Positions 26,756 to 36,380 are shown, counted from the stretch's first letter. The stretch is DNA of 64,000 nt from Thermoflexus hugenholtzii JAD2 (GCF_900187885.1 NZ_FYEK01000027.1:1-64000), one strand, 5' to 3'. Numbers and translations: made by a program. The notes: generated from the letters alone by a model not told the origin.

Positions 26756-27981
26756 CCGCCGCGCGAAGAAGGTGGCATGACCTGGCCATCGCTCGAAGCA
26801 GGCTTCCGGCCTCGCCGCTTCCCCTCACGCCCCTGGAGCTGGGGTTGCTCGTCGTGCTCGCCGTGCTGGTGCTCTTCGGACTGTTGCTGGTTTACAGCGC
26901 GACCTACTACTTGGCGCGGCATGCCTTCGAGGATCCCTTCTATTTCGTCCGGCGCCAGGCGGTGGCGGCCCTCCTGGGGACCGTCGGCCTCCTCGTTCTC
27001 TGGCGGATGGATTACCACCGCCTGCAGCGGCTCTCCATCCCCCTGATGGCCATCGGCGTGCTTTCCCTGATCGCCGTGCTGATCTTCGGGGAGGACCGGC
27101 TGGGGGCCCGGCGCGCCTTCTCCGGGGGCTCCTTCCAGCCTTCGGAGTTTGTCAAGCCGATCCTCATCCTCTATCTGGCGACTTGGCTGCCCACCAAAGG
27201 GGAGCGGCTGCGGGAGTTCCATCGGGGGTTCATCCCCTTCCTGCTGGTGCTGGGCCTGGTGGTGATCCCGATCTTCCTGCAGCCGGATCTGGGGACAGGG
27301 TTGTTGATCGGGCTGGTGGCCGCCTGGATGTTCATCGCCTCCGGCGCCACAGTGCTCCAGATCCTCGCCGGGGTGGTCCTGGGAGCCGGAGCGTTCGCAG
27401 GGCTCATCGCCGTGCATCCCCATGCCATGGCTCGGCTTTCCGGCTATCTGCAGATCCTGCAGGGGACGGGCGGGGCCGGCTCCCATCTGGGGGCGGTATG
27501 GGAGGCCATCCGCTCCGGCGGGCTGTTCGGGAAAGGGCCCGGGGCGATCGGGTATACCCTGAGCGGACAGGTGCCGCTGCCGCATTCCGACAGCGCCTTT
27601 GCGGTGGTGGGGGAGGCCTTCGGGTTCGTCGGGGTGATGCTGCTCATCCTCATGCTCACTACCTGGGTGATCTTGGGGTTCATCACGGCAAGCCGCGCCC
27701 CGGACACGTTTGGGGGGTTGCTGGCCCTGGGGGTAACCCTGTGGATGGCCTGGCAGGGGTTGATTAACCTGGGTGGGCTGACCGGCGTGCTCCCGTTCAC
27801 AGGGCTCCCGTTGCCGTTCATCAGTTACGGCGGATCCGCGTTGCTTAGCGAGCTCATCGGGGCGGGGATCCTGCTCAGCGTGGCCAGGAGGATACAGGAT
27901 GCGAATCTGGATCGCCGCGGGGGGGACCGGCGGGCACATCTACCCGGCGCTGGCCGTCGCCGAGGCGCTGCAGGACGTTGA
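26752..27981 (+). CDS. ftsW: Septal SEDS glycosyltransferase FtsW
   Basis: Polymerises lipid II at the septum with its partner class B PBP. About 409 residues with around ten membrane helices. SEDS signatures are GSFQPSEFVKP in the fourth region, QPDLGT with the key Asp, and PFISYGGSALLSEL near the end. The native protein seems to end near ARRIQDAN; the remaining ~25 residues (Arg/Gly-rich) are read through the start of murG in another frame, giving an 83-base overlap. Confidence 0.92.
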   Translation: MTAARRRWHDLAIARSRLPASPLPLTPLELGLLVVLAVLVLFGLLLVYSATYYLARHAFEDPFYFVRRQAVAALLGTVGLLVLWRMDYHRLQRLSIPLMAIGVLSLIAVLIFGEDRLGARRAFSGGSFQPSEFVKPILILYLATWLPTKGERLREFHRGFIPFLLVLGLVVIPIFLQPDLGTGLLIGLVAAWMFIASGATVLQILAGVVLGAGAFAGLIAVHPHAMARLSGYLQILQGTGGAGSHLGAVWEAIRSGGLFGKGPGAIGYTLSGQVPLPHSDSAFAVVGEAFGFVGVMLLILMLTTWVILGFITASRAPDTFGGLLALGVTLWMAWQGLINLGGLTGVLPFTGLPLPFISYGGSALLSELIGAGILLSVARRIQDANLDRRGGDRRAHLPGAGRRRGAAGR

Positions 27982-29053
27982 GCCGGACCTGGAGGTGATC
28001 TGGGTTGGCACGCCGGAGGGAATGGAGGCCCGGCTGATCCCGTCCCGGGGCTTTGTGTTCCTCCCGGTGGAGGCCGGCGGGGTATATGGGTTGGGGCCTC
28101 GAGGGGCCCTGCGGGGGCTGTGGCGGATCGCCCGGGGGGTTCGGCAGGCGTGGCAGGCGATGGGGCGGCTGCGCCCGCAGGTTCTCTTCACCACCGGGGG
28201 CTTCGCCGCCGTCCCGGCCGCCCTGGCGGCGGCCCGGGCCGGGGTTCCCATCCTGGTGTATCTGCCGGACTTGGAGCCGGGGATGGCGGTGCGGTTGCTG
28301 GCGCGCCTGGCCGCCCACGTGGCCGTGACGGCCCCGGAAGCCCAGCCCTTTTTCCGGGGACGACCGGTGACGGTCACGGGGTATCCGGTGCGGCGCCGCC
28401 TGATGGCGGCGGCGCGGGATCGGGAGGCGGCCCGTCGGCGCGGCCGCGCCCGCTGGGGGTTTGCGGAGAACCTCCCAGTGGTGCTGGTGTTCGGAGGCAG
28501 CCGCGGAGCGCGCCGGCTGAACCGGGCGGTGGATCGACATCTGGAGGCGCTGGCGATGGAGGCCCAGGTGCTGCACCTCACCGGGCCGGCGGATCTCGAA
28601 CGCATGCAGGCGCGGCGGGCGGCGCTGCCTTCAGAGATCCGGGCGCGTTATCAGCCGGTCGCGTATCTGGAGGAAGAGATGGGGGAGGCGCTGGCCATGG
28701 CGGACCTGGCCGTTTGCCGGGCGGGGGCTTCGACCCTGGGAGAGCTCCCGCTGTTCGGGCTGCCGGCGGTGCTGGTGCCCTATCCCTACGTGCGGCGCCA
28801 TCAGGAGCGCAACGCCGCCTATCTCGTCCGCCATGGAGGCGCGGTGAGGATCCCTGATGAGGAGATCGAGGAACGGCTCGGGGAGGTGGTGCAGGAGCTG
28901 CTCCGGGACCCGGACCGTCTGCAGGGAATGCGCCGGTCCATGGGGGCGCTGGCTCAGCCGGAGGCGGCGGAGCGGCTGGCCGCGCTGGTGCAGCGTCTGG
29001 CCGCTTCCACCCCATATCCGGAAAAGCGCCCAGCGCAGGGGAGGGCGGGATGA
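27899..29053 (+). CDS. murG: Lipid II synthase MurG
   Basis: Transfers GlcNAc to lipid I on the cytoplasmic membrane face. 384 residues; GT-B fold with N-terminal AGGTGGHIYPALAVAE, TTGGFAAVPAALAA, the C-terminal-domain FGGSRGARRLN, and the donor-binding CRAGASTLGELPLFGLPAVLVPYP followed by QERNAAYL. AGGAGG stands eight bases before ATG 27899. Stop overlaps the next gene (ATGA). Confidence 0.95.
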   Translation: MRIWIAAGGTGGHIYPALAVAEALQDVEPDLEVIWVGTPEGMEARLIPSRGFVFLPVEAGGVYGLGPRGALRGLWRIARGVRQAWQAMGRLRPQVLFTTGGFAAVPAALAAARAGVPILVYLPDLEPGMAVRLLARLAAHVAVTAPEAQPFFRGRPVTVTGYPVRRRLMAAARDREAARRRGRARWGFAENLPVVLVFGGSRGARRLNRAVDRHLEALAMEAQVLHLTGPADLERMQARRAALPSEIRARYQPVAYLEEEMGEALAMADLAVCRAGASTLGELPLFGLPAVLVPYPYVRRHQERNAAYLVRHGGAVRIPDEEIEERLGEVVQELLRDPDRLQGMRRSMGALAQPEAAERLAALVQRLAASTPYPEKRPAQGRAG

Positions 29054-29574
29054 TCGCGCTGCACACCGTCTTCTGGGCTTTCGTCGCTGTGTTCGCGTTG
29101 ATCGGCGCCCTGCGGGGGGTGGCCAAGGAGATCCTGGTCAGCACTTCCATCGTGGGGGTGATGTTCCTGTTCAGCCTGCTGCAGCAGTTCGCCCCCGCCA
29201 TCTGGGAATCCCTCACCCGGGATCCCGCCACCGGTTTCTTCGCTGAGACCTTCGCCATCGCCCTGGCGGCGATCTTTGGCTACGCCGGACCGGCCCTCTC
29301 CGTGCAGCTGGCCGGACGGGCCAAGCGGGAGAAAGGGGTGGAGATCATCGCTGGCTTCGCTGCCGGCGCCATCAACGGGTGGCTGATCGCCGGATCGATC
29401 CTGTTCTTCCTGCACCGCGCCGGCTACCCGTTCCCAGAGGTGATCCAGCCCCCGGCGCCCACCAGCCCGATCCTCGACATGCTCAGCTGGATGCCGCCGG
29501 CGTTGATCAAACCCCCACTGCTCTATTTCGCGGTGGTCATCGTCCTGTTCATGCTGTTGATCTTCTATCTTTGA
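29050..29574 (+). CDS. CvpA-like four-helix membrane protein within dcw
   Basis: 174 residues with four hydrophobic helices; the pattern ALIGALRGVAKEILVSTSIV at the first helix pair resembles CvpA/colicin-V-production family proteins. Not a usual dcw member. Its ATG overlaps the murG stop, so translation is coupled to murG, and a repeat element lies between it and murC. Possible role in envelope synthesis is inferred only from position. Confidence 0.7.
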   Translation: MIALHTVFWAFVAVFALIGALRGVAKEILVSTSIVGVMFLFSLLQQFAPAIWESLTRDPATGFFAETFAIALAAIFGYAGPALSVQLAGRAKREKGVEIIAGFAAGAINGWLIAGSILFFLHRAGYPFPEVIQPPAPTSPILDMLSWMPPALIKPPLLYFAVVIVLFMLLIFYL

Positions 29575-29584
29575 ACGAATTACC

Positions 29585-29711
29585 GTAGGGGCGGCTTCAG
29601 CCGCGACCCTTGCGCCATCGAAGACGGAAGGTTTGGGATTGTGGGAAGCGAATTCATCTGTGGCCTTTGGGACCTTGAAGGCGGAGGTTTGGGGCTGAAG
29701 CCCCTCCTAAC
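29585..29711 (+). repeat. REPIN-like element inside the dcw cluster
   Basis: A 127-bp non-coding element with inverted ends: left GTAGGGGCGGCTTCAGCCGC (29585-29604) and right GGGGCTGAAGCCCCTCCTAA (29691-29710). Each end is itself a hairpin. Related copies lie at 14633-14750 (inverted) and 43995-44112, so the element is dispersed. Here it sits between the CvpA-like gene and murC without breaking either. Confidence 0.75.
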
Positions 29712-29732
29712 AAAGATCAATGAGGATGAAAA

Positions 29733-31112
29733 ATGTTCTCTTTGCGACCGGGCATGGCCTTTCATCTGATCGGGATCGGGGGGGCCGGGCTCTCGGCCCT
29801 GGCCATCGTGCTGCATGAGGCCGGCTACCGGGTGAGCGGGTGCGACCGGGCCTCCTCGCCGTTTACGGAGGCCCTCCGCGCCCTCGGTATCCCGGTTCAT
29901 ATCGGTCACGACCCCGCTCATGTGGGCGAGGCGGAGGTGCTGGTGCGGTCCTCCGCTGTGCCGGCGGACCACCCGGAGGTCCGCGCCGCCGAGGCGCAGG
30001 GACGACCGGTGGTGAAACGGGAGGCGGTGATCGGAACGCTGATGGCGGATCGTTGGGGGATCGCCATCGCCGGAAGCCACGGGAAAACCACCACCACAGC
30101 CATGATCGCCTGGATCGCCATGGCCGCCGGGCGGGATCCCACCTTCATCGTCGGCGGGCTGATCCATGGGCTGAACCGCAACGCCCGGGCCGGGCGGGAG
30201 GATCTCTTCATCGTGGAGGCCGATGAATACGACCGGATGTTCCTGGGCCTCCGACCCCGCATCGCGGTGGTGACGACCATCGAGCACGATCATCCGGACT
30301 GTTATCCGACGCCGGAGGCGTTCTTTGAGGCCTTTCAGGCCTTTGCGGAGCAGGTGCCGCCGGAGGGGCTCCTGGTGATCTGTCATGCGGATCCCGAGGC
30401 GCGGCGCCTGGCCGATCTTCTGGAGCGCCAGGGCCGACGGGTGATCCGATACGGATGGGGGCCGCCGGCCCGCTGGTGGGCGCGCCCCCTCGCGGTGGAT
30501 CGCTTCGCGCTCTTCCGCGAGGGCCGGGAGGCCGGCGTCCTCAGCCTCTCGATCCCTGGCCACCATCACGGGCTGAACGCCCTGGCCGCCCTCGCCGTCG
30601 CGGAGGCCGTGGGGATCCCGCTGGAGACGGCGCGGGAGGCCCTGAGCCGGTTCCCCGGGACCGCCCGGCGCTTCGAGGTGAAGGGGGAAGTGCGGGGCGT
30701 GCGGGTCATCGATGATTACGCGCACCATCCGGGGGAGATCCGGGCCACCCTCCAGGCGGCCCGCGCCTGCTATCCCGGCCGCTCCCTGTGGGTGGTCTTC
30801 CAGCCCCACACCTACAGCCGAACCCGGGCCCTGCTGGGGGAGTTCGCGGCCGCGTTCGAGGATGCGGATCACGTCCTCCTGCTCCCCATTTACGCCGCCC
30901 GGGAGACGGACACCCTGGGGGTGCGCAGCGAGGACATCCTGCAGCGGATGAGCCATTCGGACGCCCGATGCGTCCCGGATTTCGAGGCCGCGGTGGACTT
31001 CCTGCGTCGCCACGTGCGGCCCGGGGATGTGGTGCTGACGCTGGGGGCCGGCGACGTCTATCGGGTGGGAGAGCATTTGCTGGAAGCGCTGAAGGTTTCG
31101 GAGGAAGAATGA
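29733..31112 (+). CDS. murC: UDP-MurNAc--L-alanine ligase
   Basis: First amino acid ligase of the precursor pathway. 459 residues: N-terminal HLIGIGGAGLSALA, ATPase site GSHGKTTTTAM, EADEYDRMFL, TIEHDHPDCY and C-terminal DDYAHHPGEIRATL. GAGGATG precedes ATG 29733. Stop overlaps murB (ATGA). Confidence 0.95.
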   Translation: MFSLRPGMAFHLIGIGGAGLSALAIVLHEAGYRVSGCDRASSPFTEALRALGIPVHIGHDPAHVGEAEVLVRSSAVPADHPEVRAAEAQGRPVVKREAVIGTLMADRWGIAIAGSHGKTTTTAMIAWIAMAAGRDPTFIVGGLIHGLNRNARAGREDLFIVEADEYDRMFLGLRPRIAVVTTIEHDHPDCYPTPEAFFEAFQAFAEQVPPEGLLVICHADPEARRLADLLERQGRRVIRYGWGPPARWWARPLAVDRFALFREGREAGVLSLSIPGHHHGLNALAALAVAEAVGIPLETAREALSRFPGTARRFEVKGEVRGVRVIDDYAHHPGEIRATLQAARACYPGRSLWVVFQPHTYSRTRALLGEFAAAFEDADHVLLLPIYAARETDTLGVRSEDILQRMSHSDARCVPDFEAAVDFLRRHVRPGDVVLTLGAGDVYRVGEHLLEALKVSEEE

Positions 31113-32146
31113 TGTCACGCCCGATGGCCCTCCCCGGCGAGGCGCTGACCGCGGTCCTTCGGCGATGGGGGTTGACGCTCCAGCGAGGGGTCCCGCTGGC
31201 CCGCTTCACCACCGCCCGCATCGGCGGGCCCGCCGACGCCCTGGTGATCGTGGAGGAGGTTCCGGCGCTGGCGGAGGTGGTCCGGGCGGCCTGGGCCGAT
31301 GGGATCCCGGTGACCCTGCTGGGGGGTGGATCAAATGTGCTGGTCTCCGATCGTGGGGTGCGGGGGCTGGTGGTGGTGAACCGGGCGCGGGAGCTGCGCT
31401 TCGAGCGGGATGGACGGGTGTGGGCGGCTTCCGGTGCCGCGCTCTCGACGCTCGCCCGGCTGTGCGCCGAGCGGGGATGGGCCGGCCTGGAGTGGGGCGT
31501 GGGGATCCCGGGCACGGTGGGTGGCGCGGTGGTGGGGAACGCCGGGGCCCACGGAGGCGACATCGCGGGCTGCCTGGAATCGGTGGAGCTGCTGCTGCCG
31601 GAAGGGGAAGTCGTGACGTGGTCGGCGGCGCAGCTGGAGCTGGGGTATCGCACCAGCCGGCTGAAGACGTGGCCTCATCCCCGACGGCCGGTGGTCCTAA
31701 CAGCTCGCTTCGCCCTCCGCCCGGCGGACCCGGAGGTCCTGCTGGAGCGCATCGCCGCCTTTCACGCCTATCGCCGGCGCACCCAGCCCGGAGGCGCCAG
31801 CATCGGCTCCATGTTCCGCAACCCGCCTGGGGACTATGCCGGCCGCCTGATCGAGGCCGCCGGGCTGAAGGGCGCTCGATGCGGGGGCGTGGTGATCTCT
31901 CCCCTGCATGCGAATTTCTTCATCAACGAAGGGAACGGCACCGCGGCGGATGTGCGGGCCTTGATGGCCGAGGCACAGCGCCGCGTGTGGGAGCGGTTCG
32001 GCGTCCTCCTGGAACCGGAGATCGAGATGATCGGGGAGTGGGAAGATGAAACGGCGGATCCGTGTGGGGGTGCTCTTCGGCGGGAGGTCGGGGGAGCACG
32101 AGGTGAGCCTCCTGTCGGCCCAGTCGGTCATCCGGGCGCTGGATAA
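31109..32146 (+). CDS. murB: UDP-N-acetylenolpyruvoylglucosamine reductase
   Basis: FAD- and NADPH-dependent reduction that forms UDP-MurNAc. 345 residues as read: FAD-binding TTARIGGPADALV and LGGGSNVLVSD, GWAGLEWGVGIPGTVGGAVVGNAGAHGGD, the YRTSRLK loop, GSMFRNP with catalytic Ser, and a C-terminal EPEIEMIG where MurB proteins usually end. The last ~35 residues are read across ddl in another frame (101-base overlap). GGAGGAAGA precedes two adjacent ATGs at 31109 and 31112. Confidence 0.93.
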   Translation: MMSRPMALPGEALTAVLRRWGLTLQRGVPLARFTTARIGGPADALVIVEEVPALAEVVRAAWADGIPVTLLGGGSNVLVSDRGVRGLVVVNRARELRFERDGRVWAASGAALSTLARLCAERGWAGLEWGVGIPGTVGGAVVGNAGAHGGDIAGCLESVELLLPEGEVVTWSAAQLELGYRTSRLKTWPHPRRPVVLTARFALRPADPEVLLERIAAFHAYRRRTQPGGASIGSMFRNPPGDYAGRLIEAAGLKGARCGGVVISPLHANFFINEGNGTAADVRALMAEAQRRVWERFGVLLEPEIEMIGEWEDETADPCGGALRREVGGARGEPPVGPVGHPGAG

Positions 32147-33245
32147 GACCAAATACGAGGTGATCCCCATCGGCATCACGAAAGAGGGCCGCTGGCTGAC
32201 CCGGGGGGATCCGATGAAGGCCTTGACCGGCGGTGCCGTAACCATGGCCGACCTGATCGGAACGGAACCGGTGGTGGAGCCGGAGTCGGCGGCTCCCCTC
32301 GCCCGTGCCGAGCGCCGCGAGCTCATCCCGGGGGTGCACGCCGATGGCATCCCACAGGTGGACGTGATCTTCCCCGTGCTGCATGGACCCTTCGGGGAAG
32401 ATGGCACCATCCAGGGCTTGCTGGAGCTGGCGGACATTCCCTACGTCGGGGCGGGGGTGCTGGCCTCGGCGGTGGGGATGGACAAGGTGGTGATGAAGGA
32501 TGTCTTCCGGGCCCACGGCCTGCCCGTGGCCCGTTACATCGTGGTCTTCCGACGGGAGTGGGAGCGGGATCCGGAGGGCGTGATGGAGCGGGTGGAGCAG
32601 GAGATCGGCTTCCCCTGTTTTGTGAAGCCCGCCTGCCTCGGATCCAGCGTCGGCGTCTCGAAGGTGAAGCGGCGGGAGGAGCTGCCAGCCGCCCTGGCCG
32701 AGGCGGCCCGCTACGGGCGCAAGATGCTGGTGGAGCGGGCCATCCCGTCGCCCCGGGAGATCGAGGTGAGCGTGCTGGGGAACGAGGATCCCATCGCCTC
32801 CGTGCCCGGGGAGGTGATCCCGGCGGGGGAGTTCTACGACTACGCAGCGAAATACCTGGACGACCGCACGCGGCTGGTGATCCCCGCTCCCCTGGAGGAG
32901 GAGCTGGCGGAGCGCATCCGCGCCCTGGCCATCGCGGCCTTCCGGGCCATCGACGCCTGCGGCATGGCGCGGGTGGACTTCCTGCTCTCCCGGGAGACCG
33001 GGGAGCTGGTGGTGAACGAGATCAACACCATCCCGGGCTTCACGGCGGTCAGCATGTATCCGCGCCTGTGGGAGGCCAGCGGGTTGCCGTATCCGGCGTT
33101 GCTGGACCGGTTGATCGAGCTGGCCCTGGAGCGCTACGCCGATCGCCGGCGGGACGCCATCTCCTATGAGGGGTTGACATGGCTTTCCGCTCTTCACGAT
33201 CACCGCGCGCGGGAAGAAGACGACGGCGGACCCTCCACGCGGTGA
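32046..33245 (+). CDS. ddl: D-alanine--D-alanine ligase
   Basis: Joins two D-Ala for MurF. ATP-grasp protein of 399 residues: LFGGRSGEHEVSL at the N terminus, LHGPFGEDGTIQGLLEL, VKPACLGSSVGVSKV in the ATP site, and MARVDFLL with NEINTIPGFTAVSMYP at the metal and omega-loop region. Larger than DdlB and similar to the DdlA/Van size class. The last ~22 residues overlap ftsQ by 67 bases and look like read-through sequence. Confidence 0.93.
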   Translation: MKRRIRVGVLFGGRSGEHEVSLLSAQSVIRALDKTKYEVIPIGITKEGRWLTRGDPMKALTGGAVTMADLIGTEPVVEPESAAPLARAERRELIPGVHADGIPQVDVIFPVLHGPFGEDGTIQGLLELADIPYVGAGVLASAVGMDKVVMKDVFRAHGLPVARYIVVFRREWERDPEGVMERVEQEIGFPCFVKPACLGSSVGVSKVKRREELPAALAEAARYGRKMLVERAIPSPREIEVSVLGNEDPIASVPGEVIPAGEFYDYAAKYLDDRTRLVIPAPLEEELAERIRALAIAAFRAIDACGMARVDFLLSRETGELVVNEINTIPGFTAVSMYPRLWEASGLPYPALLDRLIELALERYADRRRDAISYEGLTWLSALHDHRAREEDDGGPSTR

Positions 33246-33982
33246 GCCCGGCCCCGATGGCGGTGGCCCTCTGGGCATGGCGGCCGGTGGGCTCCCGGCT
33301 GGCCGCCCTGGGGTTGCTGGGGCTCTGGCTGATCGGTGGGGGGATCCTTCTGGGGCATGAGGCCTTCTACACCCGCCTGGACGTGGCCGGAGCGCGGACG
33401 CTTTCGCCGGACGCGCTGGCCGCGGCCGCGGGGATCGATGGCCTGCACATTTTTTGGGTGAACCCGGAGGAGGCCGCGGCCGCCGTCCGCCGGCGGTTCC
33501 CCTCCCTCGAGTCTGTCGAGGTGCGTTGCCGTTGGCCGGCTTTCTGCACGCTCTTTGTGGTGGAGGGGCAGGCGCCCTGGGAGTGGATCAGCGGGGATCT
33601 GCGCCTGATCCTGGATGGGGAGGGCCGGGTGATCGAGGGAGGGACTGTCCAGGCCCGTCGGCGCCTGGAGGTCCACGGCCTGCCGCCTCCGACGCCCGGG
33701 CAACGGGTGGACCCCGGGTTGTGGGCCCGCATGCAGGAGCTGTCCCAGGCCTTCCCGGAGGTCTCTGCCTTCCGCTACGAGGCCGGTCGGGGGTTCTCCT
33801 TCGTCGATCCGGCCGGCTGGACCGTATGGCTGGGGGAGTTCGGCTCGATGTCCGCCCGGGCGGCGATCTGGCGGGCGCTGCGATCCGCTCTGGCCGCCCA
33901 GCATCCCGCCCCCGCATATCTCGACCTGCGTGTCCCAGAAGCGCCGGCCGTCGGTTTTCAGGTTGAAAGGATCCAACCATGA
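33179..33982 (+). CDS. ftsQ: Cell division protein FtsQ
   Basis: 267 residues: Arg-rich cytoplasmic start, one membrane helix (LAALGLLGLWLIGGGILLGH), a POTRA domain (YTRLDVAGARTLSPDALAAAAGI and on) and a FtsQ beta domain. In the divisome it bridges FtsL/DivIC and FtsW/FtsI. GAGGGG lies before ATG 33179, which is inside ddl. Stop overlaps ftsA (ATGA). Confidence 0.88.
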   Translation: MAFRSSRSPRAGRRRRRTLHAVSPAPMAVALWAWRPVGSRLAALGLLGLWLIGGGILLGHEAFYTRLDVAGARTLSPDALAAAAGIDGLHIFWVNPEEAAAAVRRRFPSLESVEVRCRWPAFCTLFVVEGQAPWEWISGDLRLILDGEGRVIEGGTVQARRRLEVHGLPPPTPGQRVDPGLWARMQELSQAFPEVSAFRYEAGRGFSFVDPAGWTVWLGEFGSMSARAAIWRALRSALAAQHPAPAYLDLRVPEAPAVGFQVERIQP

Positions 33983-35205
33983 CGCTGGTGGCGATGGACA
34001 TCGGAAGCAGCAAGATCTGCACCCTGGTGGGCGAGGCCGATGAGGCCGGGGTCCTCCGGATCCTGGGGGTGGGCGTGGTCCCGGCCCGGGGGATCCGCCG
34101 AGGGGTGGTGGTGAACATCGCGGAGGCCACCGATGCGATCCGGGCTTCGGTGGAGCGGGCTGAGCGGACCAGCGGGTATCAGATCCGCCGGGCCATCGTG
34201 GGGATCGCCGGGCCGTATGTGGCCTCCGTCAACAGCAAGGGCACGGCCTCGGTGTTGCGGGGGGAGCGGGGCATCACCCCGGCGGATGTGCAGCGGGCGG
34301 TGGAGAACGCCCGCGTCATCGCCATCCCGCACTCCCGTGAGATCCTGCACGTGCTCCCCCGGGCGTTCACGGTGGACGGCCAGGAGGGGATCCGGGATCC
34401 CATCGGCATGTATGGCTTTCGCCTGGAGGCGGAGGTTCACATCGTCACCGCCGAGGTGGGCCCGTTGGCCAACCTGCGCCGCTGCATCGAATCCGCCCAG
34501 ATTGAGGTGGAGGAGTTCGTCCTCTCGCCCCTCGCCTCGGCGGAGGCGGTGATCACCGAAGGGGAGCGGGAGATGGGGGTGGCCCTGGTGGACATCGGGG
34601 CGGGGACGACGGACCTGGCGGTCTTCGTGGAGGGGAGCGTGGCCTACACCACGGTGATCCCGGTGGGTGGGCAGCACATCACCAACGACCTGGCTTATGG
34701 CCTGCACGTCCCCGCCCCGGTAGCGGAGGAGATCAAGATCCGGCACGGCCACGCCCTGGCCGCTGCCATCCCTGCGGAGGAACAGATCACCGTGCAGGGG
34801 TTCGGAGACAACGGCCCGGTTACATTCTCCCGCCGGGAGATGGCGGAGATCATCGAGGCACGGGTTCAGGAGATCTTCCAGCTGGTCCTGGGGGAGCTCC
34901 GGAAGTCCGGCTACGAGCGGCTGCTGCCGGCCGGTCTGGTCCTGTGCGGAGGGACCGCGCTGTTGCCGGGGATCCGGGAGGTGGCGCGGGAGCACACCGA
35001 GATGCCGGTGCGGATCGGCATGCCATGGGATCTGGGGGGGCTGGCGGAGACCCTGCGTTCGCCGGCCTTTGCCACCGCGGTGGGCTTGCTCCGGTGGGGC
35101 CTGCGGGCGGATGCGGCGGCCGCATATGCCGCTTCCGAAGGCTCTTGGTGGGCCCGCCTCTGGCAGGCGGTGCGGGGGATCCTGCGGGAGATCCTGCCCG
35201 GATGA
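33979..35205 (+). CDS. ftsA: Cell division protein FtsA
   Basis: Actin-like membrane tether for FtsZ. 408 residues: phosphate-1 motif AMDIGSSKICTLVGE, 1C domain with SHS2 fold, phosphate-2 VDIGAGTTDLAVF, adenosine motif LCGGTALLPGI, and a C-terminal amphipathic membrane-targeting helix WWARLWQAVRGILREIL. Confidence 0.95.
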   Translation: MTLVAMDIGSSKICTLVGEADEAGVLRILGVGVVPARGIRRGVVVNIAEATDAIRASVERAERTSGYQIRRAIVGIAGPYVASVNSKGTASVLRGERGITPADVQRAVENARVIAIPHSREILHVLPRAFTVDGQEGIRDPIGMYGFRLEAEVHIVTAEVGPLANLRRCIESAQIEVEEFVLSPLASAEAVITEGEREMGVALVDIGAGTTDLAVFVEGSVAYTTVIPVGGQHITNDLAYGLHVPAPVAEEIKIRHGHALAAAIPAEEQITVQGFGDNGPVTFSRREMAEIIEARVQEIFQLVLGELRKSGYERLLPAGLVLCGGTALLPGIREVAREHTEMPVRIGMPWDLGGLAETLRSPAFATAVGLLRWGLRADAAAAYAASEGSWWARLWQAVRGILREILPG

Positions 35206-35276
35206 AGTCGGCAGGCGAGTGATCGGGGCGATGCGCCCCGGGCGGATGTTCAACTCAGGTCGCAAGGAGGTGCGGG

Positions 35277-36380
35277 ATGGACGCGATGACGACGGGTCAG
35301 ACGCCGGCCAAGATCCGTGTGGTGGGCGTGGGCGGCGGGGGCAGCAACGCCGTCAACCGCATGATCGAGGAGGGGCTCCGCGGGGTGGAGTTCATCGCCG
35401 TCAACACCGATGTGCAGGCCCTCTCCCTGGCCAAGGCCGATCGCCGCATCCACATCGGGGAGAAGATCACCCGCGGGCTGGGCGCAGGGGGCAACCCCGA
35501 GATCGGCTACAAGGCCGCCGAGGAGTCCGCGGACCTGATCTACGAGGCGCTGCGGGGCTCCGACATGGTCTTCATCACCGCTGGGATGGGCGGCGGTACC
35601 GGGACCGGGGCCAGCCCGGTGATCGCTCGCATCGCCCGGGAAGTGGGGGCCCTGACCATCGGGGTGGTGACCCGCCCCTTCTCCTTCGAGGGTCCCAAGC
35701 GGGCCAAGGCGGCGGAGGAGGGCATCAACCGCCTGAAGGAGAACGTGGACACCCTCATCGTGATCCCGAACGATCGCCTGCTGGAGATCACCGATAAGAA
35801 GGTGACCCTGGTCCAGGCGTTCCGCATGGCCGATGAGGTGCTCCGCCAGGGCATCCAGGGCATCAGCGAGCTGATCACCGTCCCCGGCCTGATCAACCTG
35901 GACTTCGCCGACGTGCGCACGATCATGGCCGAGGGCGGGGCGGCGCTGATGGCCATCGGGGAGGCCTCCGGGGAGAACCGCGCGGTGGAAGCGGCCCAGC
36001 AAGCCATCTCGAGCCGGCTGCTGGAGGTAACCATCGACGGCGCCCGGGGGATCCTGTTCAACGTGACCGGCGGGCCCGACCTCACCCTCCACGAGGTCCA
36101 TCAGGCGGCGGAGATCATCCGTCAGGCGGCCCATCCCGAGGCCAACATCATCTTCGGCGCCGTCATCGATGAGGCCATGCAGGATCGGGTGCGGATCACG
36201 GTGATCGCCACCGGGTTCGAGCGTCCACCGCTTCAAGGCCGTCGCCCGGCCCAGGCCGCCACGCCGGGGCGGGCGGAGACCGGCGCCCCACGCCCCGAGG
36301 AGGGCCGGCGTCCGCTCAGCGATCGCAGCTTCTCCGAGGGGGACCTGGACATCCCGGCCTTCCTGCGCCGGCGGGGTTGA
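35277..36380 (+). CDS. ftsZ: Cell division GTPase FtsZ
   Basis: Tubulin-like ring protein. 367 residues: [13 protein letters not shown] (17-29), the GTP signature GMGGGTGTG (103-111), T7-loop [11 protein letters not shown], a Pro/Arg-rich linker and a C-terminal peptide [12 protein letters not shown] that would bind FtsA. AGGAGG stands six bases before ATG 35277. The 71-base gap after ftsA has a small hairpin CGGGGCG-atg-CGCCCCG (35224-35240). Confidence 0.97.
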   Translation: MDAMTTGQTPAKIRVVGVGGGGSNAVNRMIEEGLRGVEFIAVNTDVQALSLAKADRRIHIGEKITRGLGAGGNPEIGYKAAEESADLIYEALRGSDMVFITAGMGGGTGTGASPVIARIAREVGALTIGVVTRPFSFEGPKRAKAAEEGINRLKENVDTLIVIPNDRLLEITDKKVTLVQAFRMADEVLRQGIQGISELITVPGLINLDFADVRTIMAEGGAALMAIGEASGENRAVEAAQQAISSRLLEVTIDGARGILFNVTGGPDLTLHEVHQAAEIIRQAAHPEANIIFGAVIDEAMQDRVRITVIATGFERPPLQGRRPAQAATPGRAETGAPRPEEGRRPLSDRSFSEGDLDIPAFLRRRG

